A stretch of DNA of 64,000 bases from Cellulomonas fimi ATCC 484 (GTDB taxonomy: Bacteria > Actinomycetota > Actinomycetes > Actinomycetales > Cellulomonadaceae): NCBI RefSeq assembly GCF_000212695.1, contig NC_015514.1, forward strand, positions 1,674,001 through 1,738,000, given 5' to 3'. This document shows positions 27,317 to 36,420 of this stretch, piece after piece (position 1 is the stretch's first letter; the number at the start of each line of letters is the position of its first letter). The notes below the pieces were generated by a model that was given only the letters and a program-made list of their open reading frames with translations, made no database searches and was not told where the DNA came from. The position numbers and the translations under genes are program-made.

Positions 27317-29983
27317 ATGGCGACCCGCACGTCCTCGTCCCGCTCGCGCTCCGGCGCGTCCGGCGGAGCCTCGTCGTCGCGTCAGGGCCGCCCCGCGACC
27401 CCGCGCGGCGGGTCGTCGCGCCCGTCCGGACGTGGCCCCGCACCCGCCCCGCCGCGCCCCGCGCTTCCCCTGCGGATGATCCGCGGGGTGTGGATGGGGT
27501 CGGCGCACCTGCTCGGGGGAGCGGCCCGCAAGGTCGGGCACGGCGCGCGCGACCTCGACCCCGCGCACCGCCGCGACGGCCTCGCGTTCACGCTGCTCGG
27601 CCTCGCGATCGTCATCGCCGCGCGCGAGTGGTGGAGCCTGTCGGGGACCGCGGGCGACGTCGTGCACGCGGTCGTCGCTGGCACGTTCGGCAAGGTCGGC
27701 GTCGTCGTCCCGGTCGTGCTGCTCGGGCTGTCGGTGCGCCTCATGCGGCACCCCGACCGCGTGCAGGCGAACTCCCGGATCAGCATCGGCCTCACCGCGA
27801 TCACGCTCGCGGTCTGCGGTCTCGTGCACATCGCCGCGGGTCGCCCGAGCACCGACGACTTCCCCGCGCTGCGAACCGCCGGGGGCGTCGTCGGCTACCT
27901 CGTCGGGACGCCGCTCGCGAGCCTCCTCACCGCCGGGGTGGCCGTCGCCCTGCTGCTGCTGCTCGCGTTCTTCGGCGTGCTCGTCGTGACCGCCACGCCC
28001 GTGCACCAGATCGGCCCGCGCCTGCGGGACGTGTACCACCGGCTCACCGGGCACCACGAGGACGCGGTCGAGGACGACGACGCGCCCCTGGTCATCAACG
28101 CCGGCCACACCGCCCTGCCCGAGATCGAGGCCCCGAAGAAGCGCACGCCGCGGCTGCTGGGCCGGCGCAAGCGCGCCGAGCAGGTCGACGAGGCGGACGC
28201 GGACCGCCTCGAGGCGTACGTCGGCGACGAGGCGTTCGAGCGTGCCGCGATGGTCGAGAAGCTGCGGGCCGACGCGGAGGCCGCCGAGGCCGAGGCCGCC
28301 GAGCGTGCGCCCGTCACCGAGCCGACGGCCGTGGTGCCCGCGCCCACCGCGAAGGAGCTGCGCGCGCCCGAGCCCCGTCCCGTGCCGCGCGGCGAGCAGC
28401 CGATGCTCGAGGGCGACGTCCTCTACACGCTCCCGAGCGAGGACAGCCTCGCCAAGGGTGCGCCGCACAAGGTCCGCTCGGCCGCGAACGACCGGGTCGT
28501 GGAGTCGCTCACGACCGTCCTCGACCAGTTCGAGATCGACGCCAAGGTCACGGGCTTCACCCGCGGCCCGACCGTCACCAGGTACGAGGTCGAGCTCGGT
28601 CCCGCCGTCAAGGTCGAGCGCGTGACCGCGCTCAGCAAGAACATCGCGTACGCCGTCGCCAGCGCCGACGTCCGGATCCTGTCGCCGATCCCCGGCAAGT
28701 CCGCGATCGGCATCGAGATCCCCAACACGGACCGCGAGACGGTCTCCCTCGGCGACGTGCTGCGCTCGAGCGCCGCGAAGCGGTCCGAGCACCCGATGGT
28801 GATCGGGGTCGGCAAGGACGTCGAGGGTGGGTACGTCACGGCCAACCTCGCCAAGATGCCGCACCTGCTGGTCGCGGGCGCCACCGGCGCGGGCAAGTCG
28901 AGCTTCGTGAACTCGATGATCGTCTCGGTCCTCATGCGCGCCACGCCCGACGAGGTCCGCATGGTGCTCGTCGACCCCAAGCGCGTCGAGCTGACGATCT
29001 ACGAGGGCATCCCGCACCTCATCACGCCCATCATCACGAACCCGAAGAAGGCCGCGGAGGCCCTCGAGTGGGTCGTGCGGGAGATGGAGGCGCGCTACGA
29101 CGACCTCGCGATGTTCGGCTTCAAGCACGTCGACGACTTCAACACCGCCGTCCGGGCGGGCAAGGTCAAGCCGCTGCCCGGCTCCGAGCGCAAGATCGCG
29201 ACCTACCCGTACCTGCTCGTGATCGTCGACGAGCTCGCCGACCTCATGATGGTCGCCCCGCGCGACGTCGAGGCGTCGATCCAGCGCATCACCCAGCTCG
29301 CGCGCGCCGCCGGCATCCACCTGGTGCTCGCGACGCAGCGCCCGTCGGTCGACGTCGTGACCGGTCTCATCAAGGCCAACGTGCCGTCGCGGCTCGCGTT
29401 CGCGACGAGCTCGCTGACCGACTCGCGCGTCGTGCTCGACCAGCCGGGCGCCGAGAAGCTCATCGGCCAGGGTGACGCGCTGTTCCTGCCGATGGGTGCC
29501 GCCAAGCCCATGCGCACGCAGGGTGCCTGGGTGTCGGAGTCCGAGATCCACGCGGTCGTCGAGCACGTGAAGAAGCAGCTCAAGCCCGTGTACCGGGAGG
29601 ACGTCGCCGCCGCGCCCGCCAAGAAGCAGGTCGACGAGGACATCGGCGACGACCTCGACCTCCTCCTGCAGGCCGCGGAGCTCGTCGTGACCTCGCAGTT
29701 CGGGTCCACGTCGATGCTCCAGCGCAAGCTCCGCGTCGGGTTCGCCAAGGCCGGCCGCCTCATGGACCTGCTGGAGTCCCGCGAGATCGTCGGTCCCTCC
29801 GAGGGGTCGAAGGCGCGCGAGGTGCTCGTCCAGCCCGACGACCTGCCCGGCACGCTCGCGATGCTCCGCGGCGACCCGGGCGGCTCCGACGACGGCGCGC
29901 TCCCCGGGGACCCGCCGGTCGCGACCGACTACTTCGACGACGCCGAGGAGGAGGACGCGGGCCGCTGGTCCGGCGGCCGATGA
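27317..29983 (+). CDS. ftsK: DNA translocase FtsK/SpoIIIE
   Basis: Septum-located hexameric ATPase that pumps chromosome ends during division. 888 residues: a basic Ser/Arg-rich N-tail, four hydrophobic segments (about 85-240), a charged linker, and the motor from about 390. Walker A is GATGAGKSS (K527), Walker B is [13 protein letters not shown], and a gamma winged-helix domain ends the protein ([20 protein letters not shown]). ATG at 27317 has GTGAGG upstream and TAGCGT (27304-27309) 7 nt before it. Its stop overlaps the next gene (ATGA). Confidence 0.97.
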   Translation: MATRTSSSRSRSGASGGASSSRQGRPATPRGGSSRPSGRGPAPAPPRPALPLRMIRGVWMGSAHLLGGAARKVGHGARDLDPAHRRDGLAFTLLGLAIVIAAREWWSLSGTAGDVVHAVVAGTFGKVGVVVPVVLLGLSVRLMRHPDRVQANSRISIGLTAITLAVCGLVHIAAGRPSTDDFPALRTAGGVVGYLVGTPLASLLTAGVAVALLLLLAFFGVLVVTATPVHQIGPRLRDVYHRLTGHHEDAVEDDDAPLVINAGHTALPEIEAPKKRTPRLLGRRKRAEQVDEADADRLEAYVGDEAFERAAMVEKLRADAEAAEAEAAERAPVTEPTAVVPAPTAKELRAPEPRPVPRGEQPMLEGDVLYTLPSEDSLAKGAPHKVRSAANDRVVESLTTVLDQFEIDAKVTGFTRGPTVTRYEVELGPAVKVERVTALSKNIAYAVASADVRILSPIPGKSAIGIEIPNTDRETVSLGDVLRSSAAKRSEHPMVIGVGKDVEGGYVTANLAKMPHLLVAGATGAGKSSFVNSMIVSVLMRATPDEVRMVLVDPKRVELTIYEGIPHLITPIITNPKKAAEALEWVVREMEARYDDLAMFGFKHVDDFNTAVRAGKVKPLPGSERKIATYPYLLVIVDELADLMMVAPRDVEASIQRITQLARAAGIHLVLATQRPSVDVVTGLIKANVPSRLAFATSSLTDSRVVLDQPGAEKLIGQGDALFLPMGAAKPMRTQGAWVSESEIHAVVEHVKKQLKPVYREDVAAAPAKKQVDEDIGDDLDLLLQAAELVVTSQFGSTSMLQRKLRVGFAKAGRLMDLLESREIVGPSEGSKAREVLVQPDDLPGTLAMLRGDPGGSDDGALPGDPPVATDYFDDAEEEDAGRWSGGR

Positions 29984-32175
29984 GCGAGGTCCTCGCCGAC
30001 CCCGCCGGGGTCGTCACGGCCGTGATCGCCGTCGTCGCGATCGCCGCGCTCGTGGCGGTCCTCGTCCTGCTGGCCCGCCAGCGCGCGCAGGTGCGCACCG
30101 CGAACGGGCTCCTCGAGCTGTCCCGCCAGCTGCGGCAGCGCTACGACGCGCTGCAGTCGGTGACGAAGGAGGGCGTGCTCGTCCAGTCGCTGTCCGGGCG
30201 CGTGCTCGACATGTCGGAGCGCGCCGCCGCGATCCTCGGCGTCGACGCCGAGTCGGCGACCGGGCGGCCCGTCACCGACCTGCCGCTCGTCCTCGTCAAC
30301 GAGCAGGGGCTGTCCATGAACCCCGCGGCGGTGCTCGGCCACCGCGGACCGGTCCGCCCGTCCGGTCCGGGGGAGCCCGAGCTCGTCGGCGTCGCGTTCG
30401 CCGACCCCGAGGGCATGCACGTGCGCATGGTGCAGGTCGCGAGCCAGCTCGTGCCCGCGGGCGACGGCGAGAACCCCGCGGTCCTGACGACCCTCGTGGA
30501 CGTGACCGGCCGGCGCGAGGTCGAGGCGGCGCTGTCGCGCTCGGAGACGCAGTTCCGCGTCGCCATGGAGAACGCACCGATCGGCATGGCGCTCGTCGAC
30601 CTCGACTGGCGGATCGTCGAGGCCAACGCCGCGTTCGCGGAGCTGCTCGGCACGCGGGTCGACGCGTTGCGCGGCTACCCCATGGCCGACCTCGCGGAGC
30701 CCGAGGGGCGTGCCGCCGAGCGCGTCGAGGTCGACCGGCTCCTCGAGGGCGGCCTGCCGCGGTTCTCGCTCGAGCAGCAGTACGTGCGCGCCGACGGGCT
30801 GACCGTGTGGGTCGTGCTGGACGCGGCGCTCGTGCGCTCCGCGTCGGGCTCGCCCGACCACTTCGTGGTGCAGGTCAGGGACTCGACCGAGTCGCGGCTG
30901 CAGGCCGAGATGCTCACGCACCGGGCCATGCACGACCCGCTCACGGGCCTCGCGAACCGCACCCTCATGCAGGAGGTGCTGCAGTCCGTCCTCGAGCAGC
31001 CGGGGGTCGTCGACCGCGTCGCGGTCATCGCGTGCGACCTGGACGGGTTCAAGCAGGTGAACGACCGCTACGGGCACGCGGCGGGCGACGAGCTGCTGGT
31101 GCACGTCGCCGCGGTGCTGCGTGCCGCGACGGCGCGGCGCGGCACCGTCGCGCGCCTCGGCGGCGACGAGTTCGTCGTCGTGGTCCAGGACGCCGACGGG
31201 CCCCGTGCGGTGTTCGAGATCGCGGCCGCGATCCACGCGGGCCTCGTCGAGCCCGCCCGGATCGCCCGGCGGCGCGTCCAGGTCGCCGCGAGCATCGGGA
31301 TCGCGCTCGCCGACCCCGAGACCGTCGAGGGCGGTGCGCCCGCGCTGCTCGCCGCGGCCGACGCCGCGCTGTACCGGGCGAAGGGCGCGGGCCGCGGCCG
31401 GACCGAGGTGTACGACTCGTCCATGGGCGTCGCGACGACGAGCAGCCTGCACCGTGAGCTCACCGACGCGATCGCGACGCGGCAGCTCGTCGTGCACTAC
31501 CAGCCGATCGTCGATCTCGCGGACATGCGCGTCGTCGGCTACGAGGCGCTCGTGCGCTGGCAGCACCCGCACCGCGGCCTGCTGCTTCCCGGGGCGTTCC
31601 TGCCGCTCGTGCAGGAGGCCGGCATGTCGGTGCCGCTCGCGCAGTTCGTCGCGACCGAGGTCGTCGAGTTCGTGTCGCAGACGACGGACCGCACGCGCTG
31701 GGTGTCGATCAACGTGTCCGCGGACCAGCTCGGCGACGGCGAGTTCGCGACGACGCTGCTCGGCGAGATCAGCCGTCGCCGGGTCGCGGCGGGTCGCATC
31801 GTCGTGGAGCTCACCGAGTCCTCGCTCGTCGCGTCGGGGACGCGCATCCGGCACGAGCTCACGCAGCTGTCGGCCGCGGGCGTGCCCATCCTGCTCGACG
31901 ACTTCGGCACCGGGGTCTCGCCGCTGTCGTACCTGCGCGACCTGCCCGTCGCGGGCGTCAAGCTCGACATGTCGTTCACCTCCGGGATCCCGGACGACCC
32001 GACCGCGGGCAAGGTGGCCCGCGCTCTCGGTGCCCTGGCGCGCGAGCTCGCGATGGTGACGATCGCCGAGGGCATCGAGCACGACGAGCAGGCGCGCTAC
32101 CTGCACCGCAACGGCTGGCGGTACGGGCAGGGCTGGCTGTTCGGCGGCGCGCAGCCGGGGGACGTGTCCCGCTGA
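29980..32175 (+). CDS. Membrane PAS-GGDEF-EAL cyclic-di-GMP protein
   Basis: 731 residues: one N-terminal membrane segment (about 10-33), two PAS domains (about 45-170 and 180-300), GGDEF (about 315-470, motif GGDEF at 394-398) and EAL (about 485-731, motif EAL at 522-524, DDFGTG, AEGIE). Both active-site signatures look intact, so it may both make and break c-di-GMP, depending on PAS input. The ATG overlaps the ftsK stop by 4 nt, so it is translated with the division motor, which is unusual. Stop is 14 nt from the convergent CapA-like gene. Confidence 0.92.
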   Translation: MSEVLADPAGVVTAVIAVVAIAALVAVLVLLARQRAQVRTANGLLELSRQLRQRYDALQSVTKEGVLVQSLSGRVLDMSERAAAILGVDAESATGRPVTDLPLVLVNEQGLSMNPAAVLGHRGPVRPSGPGEPELVGVAFADPEGMHVRMVQVASQLVPAGDGENPAVLTTLVDVTGRREVEAALSRSETQFRVAMENAPIGMALVDLDWRIVEANAAFAELLGTRVDALRGYPMADLAEPEGRAAERVEVDRLLEGGLPRFSLEQQYVRADGLTVWVVLDAALVRSASGSPDHFVVQVRDSTESRLQAEMLTHRAMHDPLTGLANRTLMQEVLQSVLEQPGVVDRVAVIACDLDGFKQVNDRYGHAAGDELLVHVAAVLRAATARRGTVARLGGDEFVVVVQDADGPRAVFEIAAAIHAGLVEPARIARRRVQVAASIGIALADPETVEGGAPALLAAADAALYRAKGAGRGRTEVYDSSMGVATTSSLHRELTDAIATRQLVVHYQPIVDLADMRVVGYEALVRWQHPHRGLLLPGAFLPLVQEAGMSVPLAQFVATEVVEFVSQTTDRTRWVSINVSADQLGDGEFATTLLGEISRRRVAAGRIVVELTESSLVASGTRIRHELTQLSAAGVPILLDDFGTGVSPLSYLRDLPVAGVKLDMSFTSGIPDDPTAGKVARALGALARELAMVTIAEGIEHDEQARYLHRNGWRYGQGWLFGGAQPGDVSR

Positions 32176-32189
32176 GGCCCGTGGCGCGG

Positions 32190-33530
32190 TCAGCCCGCGC
32201 TGCGCAGGACCACGACGGGCGGCGGCCCGCTCGGGGAGACCGGGACCCGCCGTTCCGGCGCCTGCGTCCCGACGGCGGCGACGACGCGCGCGGTCCGGTC
32301 CGTGACCTGGGCGGCCGACAGGGTCGCCGTGCCCTGCGGGACGTCGACGAGCGCGTGCACCCGGTGCCCGCCGCGACGGTCCACCGTCACGGGCGTCCAC
32401 TCGACGGACGTCACCCGGGCGGGCCCGGCGGGGACCCCGCGGCCCGGGTCGGCGCCCGCGGCGCGGACGTGCGCCGTCAGGAGCAGCCCCGACGCGGTCT
32501 CGGGGGAGCAGCAGGCCTCGTCCTGGTTCGACAGCAGGTTCCCCAGGCCGTACGCGACCCACATGCCCTCACCCCGTGGGCCGCCGGGAAGCAGCGCGAC
32601 CGGCTGGGGGACGTGCGCGTGGTGGCCGAGGACCAGGTCGACGACGCCGGAGTCGGCGAGCTGCTGGTCGATCGCGACCTGCTCCGCCGTCGGCTCCGTG
32701 CGGTACTCCGTGCAGCAGTGGATGCTCGCGACCACCAGGTCGGCCCCGGCTGCGCGCGCGGCGGTCGCGGCGGCGACGAGCGCGGGCACGTCGATGCGGT
32801 CGACCGACCACGGCTTGTCGGCGTCGACCGGCATCCCGTTCGTCCCGTACGTCGCGGCGAGGTGCGCCACGGTGACGCTCCGGCCGCCGCGCTCGAGGCG
32901 GTACAGCTGGGGCTGCGCCTGCTCGGCGGGTGTCCGCGCGGTGCCGACGTGCCCGAGGCCCGCGGCGTCGAGAGCGTCGAGCGTCGCGGCGACACCGGCG
33001 AACCCGCGGTCGACCGCGTGGTTCGACGCCGTCGAGCACCCGTCCCACCCGCCGTCCCGCAGCCCCTGCGCGAGCGACGCGACCGTGCCGAACAGGGGGT
33101 ACCCGCTGGGTTCCGTACCCGCAGGGGCGACGGGCACCTCGACGTGGCACAGCGCGAGGTCGGCCGGCCGCACCCACCCGTCGAGCGGTGCGAGCAGCGG
33201 CGCGAGGTCGTACCCGCCCGTGGCCGTCCGCGCCGACGAGAGCACCGGCAGGTGCGGGAGGACGTCACCCGCCGCGACGATCGTCAGCTCGACGTCCGGG
33301 TCGGGTCCCCGCGGCGGCGTCGACGCGGTCGGCCCCGGGGCGCCCGCCGGGTCCGGCGCCGGGACGGGGCTCGCGGAGGCGGCGGGGACCGGGGCGGGAG
33401 TGGCGGCGGCGCCCGCCGGGTGCGTCCACGTCGTCGCGGTCGCACCCGCCGCGGCCGCGAGCGCCACCAGGACGCCGGCGGCGACGAGCGCCACCGGTGA
33501 GCGGCGGCGGCGGGCGCGGGCGTGATGCAC
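32190..33530 (-). CDS. CapA-family protein (metallophosphatase-like fold)
   Basis: 446 residues with a basic N-terminus plus one hydrophobic segment (about 11-33), so membrane-anchored or secreted. A Pro/Ala-rich linker leads to a CapA/PgsA fold: VELTIVAAGDVLPH, CHVEVPVAP, CSTASNHAVDRGF, and LGHHAHVPQPV, which carry the expected metal ligands. Family members take part in capsular poly-gamma-glutamate synthesis, but no capB/capC is nearby, so that role is not supported here. Two CC pairs (HCCTEY, EACCSP) might form disulphides. GTG at 33530 follows TACGGT by 6 nt (minus strand). Confidence 0.82.
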   Translation of the reverse strand: MHHARARRRRSPVALVAAGVLVALAAAAGATATTWTHPAGAAATPAPVPAASASPVPAPDPAGAPGPTASTPPRGPDPDVELTIVAAGDVLPHLPVLSSARTATGGYDLAPLLAPLDGWVRPADLALCHVEVPVAPAGTEPSGYPLFGTVASLAQGLRDGGWDGCSTASNHAVDRGFAGVAATLDALDAAGLGHVGTARTPAEQAQPQLYRLERGGRSVTVAHLAATYGTNGMPVDADKPWSVDRIDVPALVAAATAARAAGADLVVASIHCCTEYRTEPTAEQVAIDQQLADSGVVDLVLGHHAHVPQPVALLPGGPRGEGMWVAYGLGNLLSNQDEACCSPETASGLLLTAHVRAAGADPGRGVPAGPARVTSVEWTPVTVDRRGGHRVHALVDVPQGTATLSAAQVTDRTARVVAAVGTQAPERRVPVSPSGPPPVVVLRSAG

Positions 33531-33635
33531 GTCGGGACCGTAACGGCCGCCACGCCCGCCCCGACCGGGACCGCACGACACGTCACCCGACCGGACGTGC
33601 ACCGACCGGCGCCGCGGCCCAACTACGCTGTCCGG

Positions 33636-34232
33636 GTGGTCGTCGACGCCGTGCCCTCCGCCTGGAACCTGGCGAACGCGCTGACGGTCGTCCGCATCCT
33701 GCTCGTGCCGTTCTTCGCGTGGGCCCTCCTGGCCGACGGCGGTCATACCGTCACCGGCCGGCTCGTCGCGACGGGCATCTTCGTGCTGGCCGCCGTGACG
33801 GACCGTCTGGACGGCTGGCTCGCGCGCCGCTCGGGCCAGATCACCGACCTCGGCAAGCTTCTCGACCCGATCGCGGACAAGCTGCTCGTGGGCAGCGCGC
33901 TGGTCCTGCTGTCGGCCCTCGGCGACCTGCCGTGGTGGGTGACCCTCGTGATCCTCGTGCGGGAGCTCGGCATCACGGCCATGCGGTTCTTCCTGCTGCG
34001 GTACGTCGTGCTCCCCGCGTCGCGCGGCGGCAAGCTCAAGACCGTGCTGCAGTCCGTCGCGATCGGCCTCTACCTGCTGCCGCTCGACCAGCTGCCCGAC
34101 GCCGTGGGCGTCGTCGCCGCGGTCGTCATGGGAGCGGCGCTGGTCGTCACCGTCGTCACCGGCCTGGACTACGTGCGCACCGCGGTCCGGATCCGTCGCG
34201 CGGCGGCGGTGCCGCCCGCGGCAGGGGTCTAG
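33636..34232 (+). CDS. pgsA: CDP-alcohol phosphatidyltransferase (PgsA-like)
   Basis: Probably CDP-diacylglycerol-glycerol-3-phosphate 3-phosphatidyltransferase, making phosphatidylglycerol phosphate at the membrane. 198 residues, several membrane helices, and the complete family motif D-x2-DG-x2-AR-x8-G-x3-D-x3-D beginning at TDRLDGWLAR. I chose GTG 33636 because TACGCT (33624-33629) ends 6 nt before it, implying a leaderless mRNA; a longer reading from ATG 33522 adds a non-conserved tail that crosses the promoter. Followed 11 nt later by cinA, as in related genomes. Confidence 0.93.
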   Translation: MVVDAVPSAWNLANALTVVRILLVPFFAWALLADGGHTVTGRLVATGIFVLAAVTDRLDGWLARRSGQITDLGKLLDPIADKLLVGSALVLLSALGDLPWWVTLVILVRELGITAMRFFLLRYVVLPASRGGKLKTVLQSVAIGLYLLPLDQLPDAVGVVAAVVMGAALVVTVVTGLDYVRTAVRIRRAAAVPPAAGV

Positions 34233-34243
34233 GGCCGGCGGCG

Positions 34244-34729
34244 GTGGACGCATCCGCACCGGACGCAGCGGCGCTGCTCCACGAGCTCGAGCGCCGTGGC
34301 CGGACCCTCGCTGTGGCGGAGTCGCTCACGGGTGGCCTCGTCGCCGCGGCCCTCGTCGCCGTCCCGGGTGCGTCGACCGTGCTGCGCGGTGCCGTCGTCG
34401 CGTACGCGACCGACCTCAAGGCGGCGCTGCTGGGCGTCGACGCGGACCTGCTCGCGAGGCGAGGCGCCGTGGACCCCGACGTCGCCCGGCAGATGGCGTC
34501 CGGGGTGCGTGACCGGCTCGGGGCCGACGTCGGCCTCGCCACGACGGGCGTCGCGGGGCCGGCCGCGCAGGACGGGAACCCGCCGGGCACGGTGCACGTG
34601 GCGGTCGCGACACCCGCGGGGTGCGTCGTCCGTTCGCTGCGGCTCGACGGTGACCGGCCGCGCGTGCGCGCGTCCGCCGTCGACGCGGTGGTCCGGCTCG
34701 CCCTCGAGACGGTCGCGTCCGAGCCGTAG
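34244..34729 (+). CDS. cinA: CinA C-terminal-domain protein (nicotinamide-nucleotide amidase type)
   Basis: 161 residues covering only the C-terminal domain of CinA (PncC), which deamidates nicotinamide mononucleotide. Signatures: [35 protein letters not shown], and [23 protein letters not shown] start 11 nt after the pgsA stop; likely same transcript. No N-terminal MoCF-like domain, which is normal for this actinobacterial form. Confidence 0.9.
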   Translation: MDASAPDAAALLHELERRGRTLAVAESLTGGLVAAALVAVPGASTVLRGAVVAYATDLKAALLGVDADLLARRGAVDPDVARQMASGVRDRLGADVGLATTGVAGPAAQDGNPPGTVHVAVATPAGCVVRSLRLDGDRPRVRASAVDAVVRLALETVASEP

Positions 34730-34758
34730 GGACGCTCGTCGCGTTCGCGCGGCCCCGT

Positions 34759-34818
34759 GGCGCGGGAACGCCCGGTGGGGCGGGATCGGGCGCGGGAACA
34801 CCCGGTGGGGCGGGATCG
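34759..34818 (+). repeat. Two 30-bp tandem repeats upstream of clgR
   Basis: The unit GGCGCGGGAACRCCCGGTGG plus GGCGGGATCG occurs at 34759-34788 and 34789-34818 with one mismatch (G/A at 34770/34800). It lies in the 268-base gap between cinA and clgR, where I see no gene. Confidence 0.9.
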
Positions 34819-34820
34819 TT
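34795..34820 (+). promoter_or_regulatory. ECF-type (SigH/SigR/SigE-like) promoter candidate for clgR
   Basis: GGAAC (34795-34799), 18 bases, GTT (34818-34820) matches the stress-sigma pattern GGAA(T/C)-N18/19-GTT of actinobacteria. It is formed by the second repeat copy and its edge; the first copy has GGAAC but no GTT. clgR is known to be stress-induced through such sigma factors in mycobacteria. A sigma-A-like TACGGT (34887-34892) lies nearer the gene. Confidence 0.5.
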
Positions 34821-34997
34821 GGAACGCTCGTGATGAGCACTCGACCCCCGGCCCGACGCACGCCCGCGCGTGTGGGAGGTGCGCGGTACGGTGGGAGTCT
34901 TCCGGCGCAGACCAAGCCGGGAGCGGTGGTGACGGGCCCTGCGAGGGTCCCGGCGCCGAGCGGTGGGCCGGCACGCGACACGAGAGGGGGAGCCCGG

Positions 34998-35339
34998 ATG
35001 GTTGTGCTACGTCGAGAGATCGGCGACGTCCTGCGGGACGCGCGTCAGCGCCAGGGGCGCACCCTGCGTGAGGTGTCGTCTGCGGCCCGGGTCTCGCTGG
35101 GGTATCTCAGCGAGGTGGAGCGGGGGCAGAAGGAGGCGTCGTCGGAGCTGCTGAACAGCATCTGCGAGGCGCTGGACGTCCCGATGTCCCTCGTCCTGCG
35201 CGAGGTGAGCGACCGAGTCGCGGTGGCCGAGGGTCTGCTGATCCCCGACACCGTCCCGGCGGACCTCGCGGCCTCGGTCGGCGGCAACGCCGACGGCGGT
35301 TGGCAGCGGACCCGCGGGGAGCTTGCTCCGATCGGGTAG
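34998..35339 (+). CDS. clgR: Clp-gene regulator ClgR (XRE-family HTH)
   Basis: A 113-residue transcription activator of clp protease genes in actinobacteria. The HTH spans about residues 6-61: [20 protein letters not shown], then [20 protein letters not shown], very characteristic of ClgR. The C-terminal tail ends LAPIG rather than the Ala-Ala degron described in Streptomyces. ATG at 34998 with GAGGGGGAG upstream. The upstream order ftsK-pgsA-cinA matches mycobacteria, but pspA, which usually follows clgR there, is absent; a hairpin and nei (opposite strand) follow. Confidence 0.93.
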   Translation: MVVLRREIGDVLRDARQRQGRTLREVSSAARVSLGYLSEVERGQKEASSELLNSICEALDVPMSLVLREVSDRVAVAEGLLIPDTVPADLAASVGGNADGGWQRTRGELAPIG

Positions 35340-35378
35340 GTGCACGCCCGGCTCTGCCGGGCCTCACGGTCCGTGGAC

Positions 35379-35396
35379 CACGGTCCGCGGACCGTG
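35379..35396 (+). terminator. Terminator after clgR
   Basis: CACGGTCCGCGGACCGTG is a perfect 18-nt palindrome followed by CTTT, 40 nt after the clgR stop. A further copy of CACGGTCC at 35365 can compete for pairing. The remaining bases to 35532 show no gene. Confidence 0.65.
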
Positions 35397-35532
35397 CTTT
35401 GCCCGCCTGCGTCCTGCGCGAGCACCCGACGACCAGCAGCGCGCACGCGCGGGCGGTGCGCCGGACGGGTGATCGACGCGTCCGCACTGTGGTCTCGCCC
35501 GGGTGAAAACCCGCGGTGGCCGACGCGACCCG

Positions 35533-36309
35533 TCAGCGCGGCGACGTCGCCGCGTCCCGGGCCTGGCAGCGCGGGCACCAGAAGACCGGCCGCGACATCG
35601 GCGCCGGCCGCGCCGACCCGACCGTGATCGGCGTCCCGCAGCGCACGCACGGCCGCCGGTTGCGACCGTGCACCCGCTCCGCCGGGCGGCCGCTCAGCAC
35701 CGAGCGCTGCATGAGCCGTCGCGCGACCCGCAGCACGCGCCCGGGATCGGGCACCGCGTCCGCGGGGGTCCACGGCCAGACGCGCTCGGCGAACAGCGAC
35801 TCCGCCATGAAGATCGTGCCGATCCCCGCCACGACCGTCTGGTCGAGCAGCACCTCGGCGACCGGCGTGGCACCGCGTGCGGCCCAGCGCCGCAGCGCCT
35901 CGTCGAGGTCGAACGGGTCGTCGAGCACGTCCGGCCCGAGGTGCCCGACCAGCGTCGCCTCGTCACGCGTCGGGACGACGTCGAGCATGCCGAGCAGGAG
36001 GCCCAACGCGGTCCAGCGCTCCGTCGCCAGCAGCGCTCGCACGCGGGTGGAGCGGCCCTGCGCCGCGGACGAGCCCGTCGGCTCCACCCGCCACGTCCCG
36101 TCCATCCGCAGGTGCGTGTGCAGGGTCCGGCCGTCGTCGAACCGCGTCAGCAGGTGCTTGCCGTACGGGCGCGTGCCGAGCACGGTCCGGCCGACCAGGT
36201 CGACCGTCGCGGCGGTCGGCCAGCGCAGCTCGGCGCGCACGAGCGGCGTCCCGACGAGCGCGGCGTCGAGCCGGGCCGCGGTCCGGCGCAGCACGTCACC
36301 CTCGGGCAT
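35533..36309 (-). CDS. nei: Fpg/Nei-family DNA glycosylase (Nei2-like)
   Basis: A bifunctional base-excision-repair glycosylase/AP lyase for oxidised bases. 258 residues starting MPEGD, which gives the catalytic Pro2 and Glu3 and fixes the start at 36309 over a longer frame. Further motifs: LRMDGTW, QTVVAGIGTIFMAESLF (H2TH) and a C-terminal zinc finger with CVRCGTPI and FWCPRC. It lies 111 nt downstream of lhr on the same strand; the same lhr-nei pairing is known from mycobacteria. Confidence 0.93.
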   Translation of the reverse strand: MPEGDVLRRTAARLDAALVGTPLVRAELRWPTAATVDLVGRTVLGTRPYGKHLLTRFDDGRTLHTHLRMDGTWRVEPTGSSAAQGRSTRVRALLATERWTALGLLLGMLDVVPTRDEATLVGHLGPDVLDDPFDLDEALRRWAARGATPVAEVLLDQTVVAGIGTIFMAESLFAERVWPWTPADAVPDPGRVLRVARRLMQRSVLSGRPAERVHGRNRRPCVRCGTPITVGSARPAPMSRPVFWCPRCQARDAATSPR

Positions 36310-36420
36310 CGACGCCCCGTCCCGGGTCGATCGCCCGCGCAGCGGCGGGCCGGGCGGCGCCCGCGCCCGCGGCTCCAGGGGCGTGCACGCCTGCCCGCGC
36401 AGCACCGGCCGGCGGGGCCC

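Noticed and set aside
32190..33530. A poly-gamma-glutamate capsule locus
   Set aside because: Only a CapA-like protein is present; no capB or capC in the window.
33522..33635. Longer N-terminus for pgsA from ATG 33522
   Set aside because: The extra 38 residues are Pro/Arg-rich and cross the -10 hexamer at 33624; GTG 33636 fits a leaderless start and normal family length.
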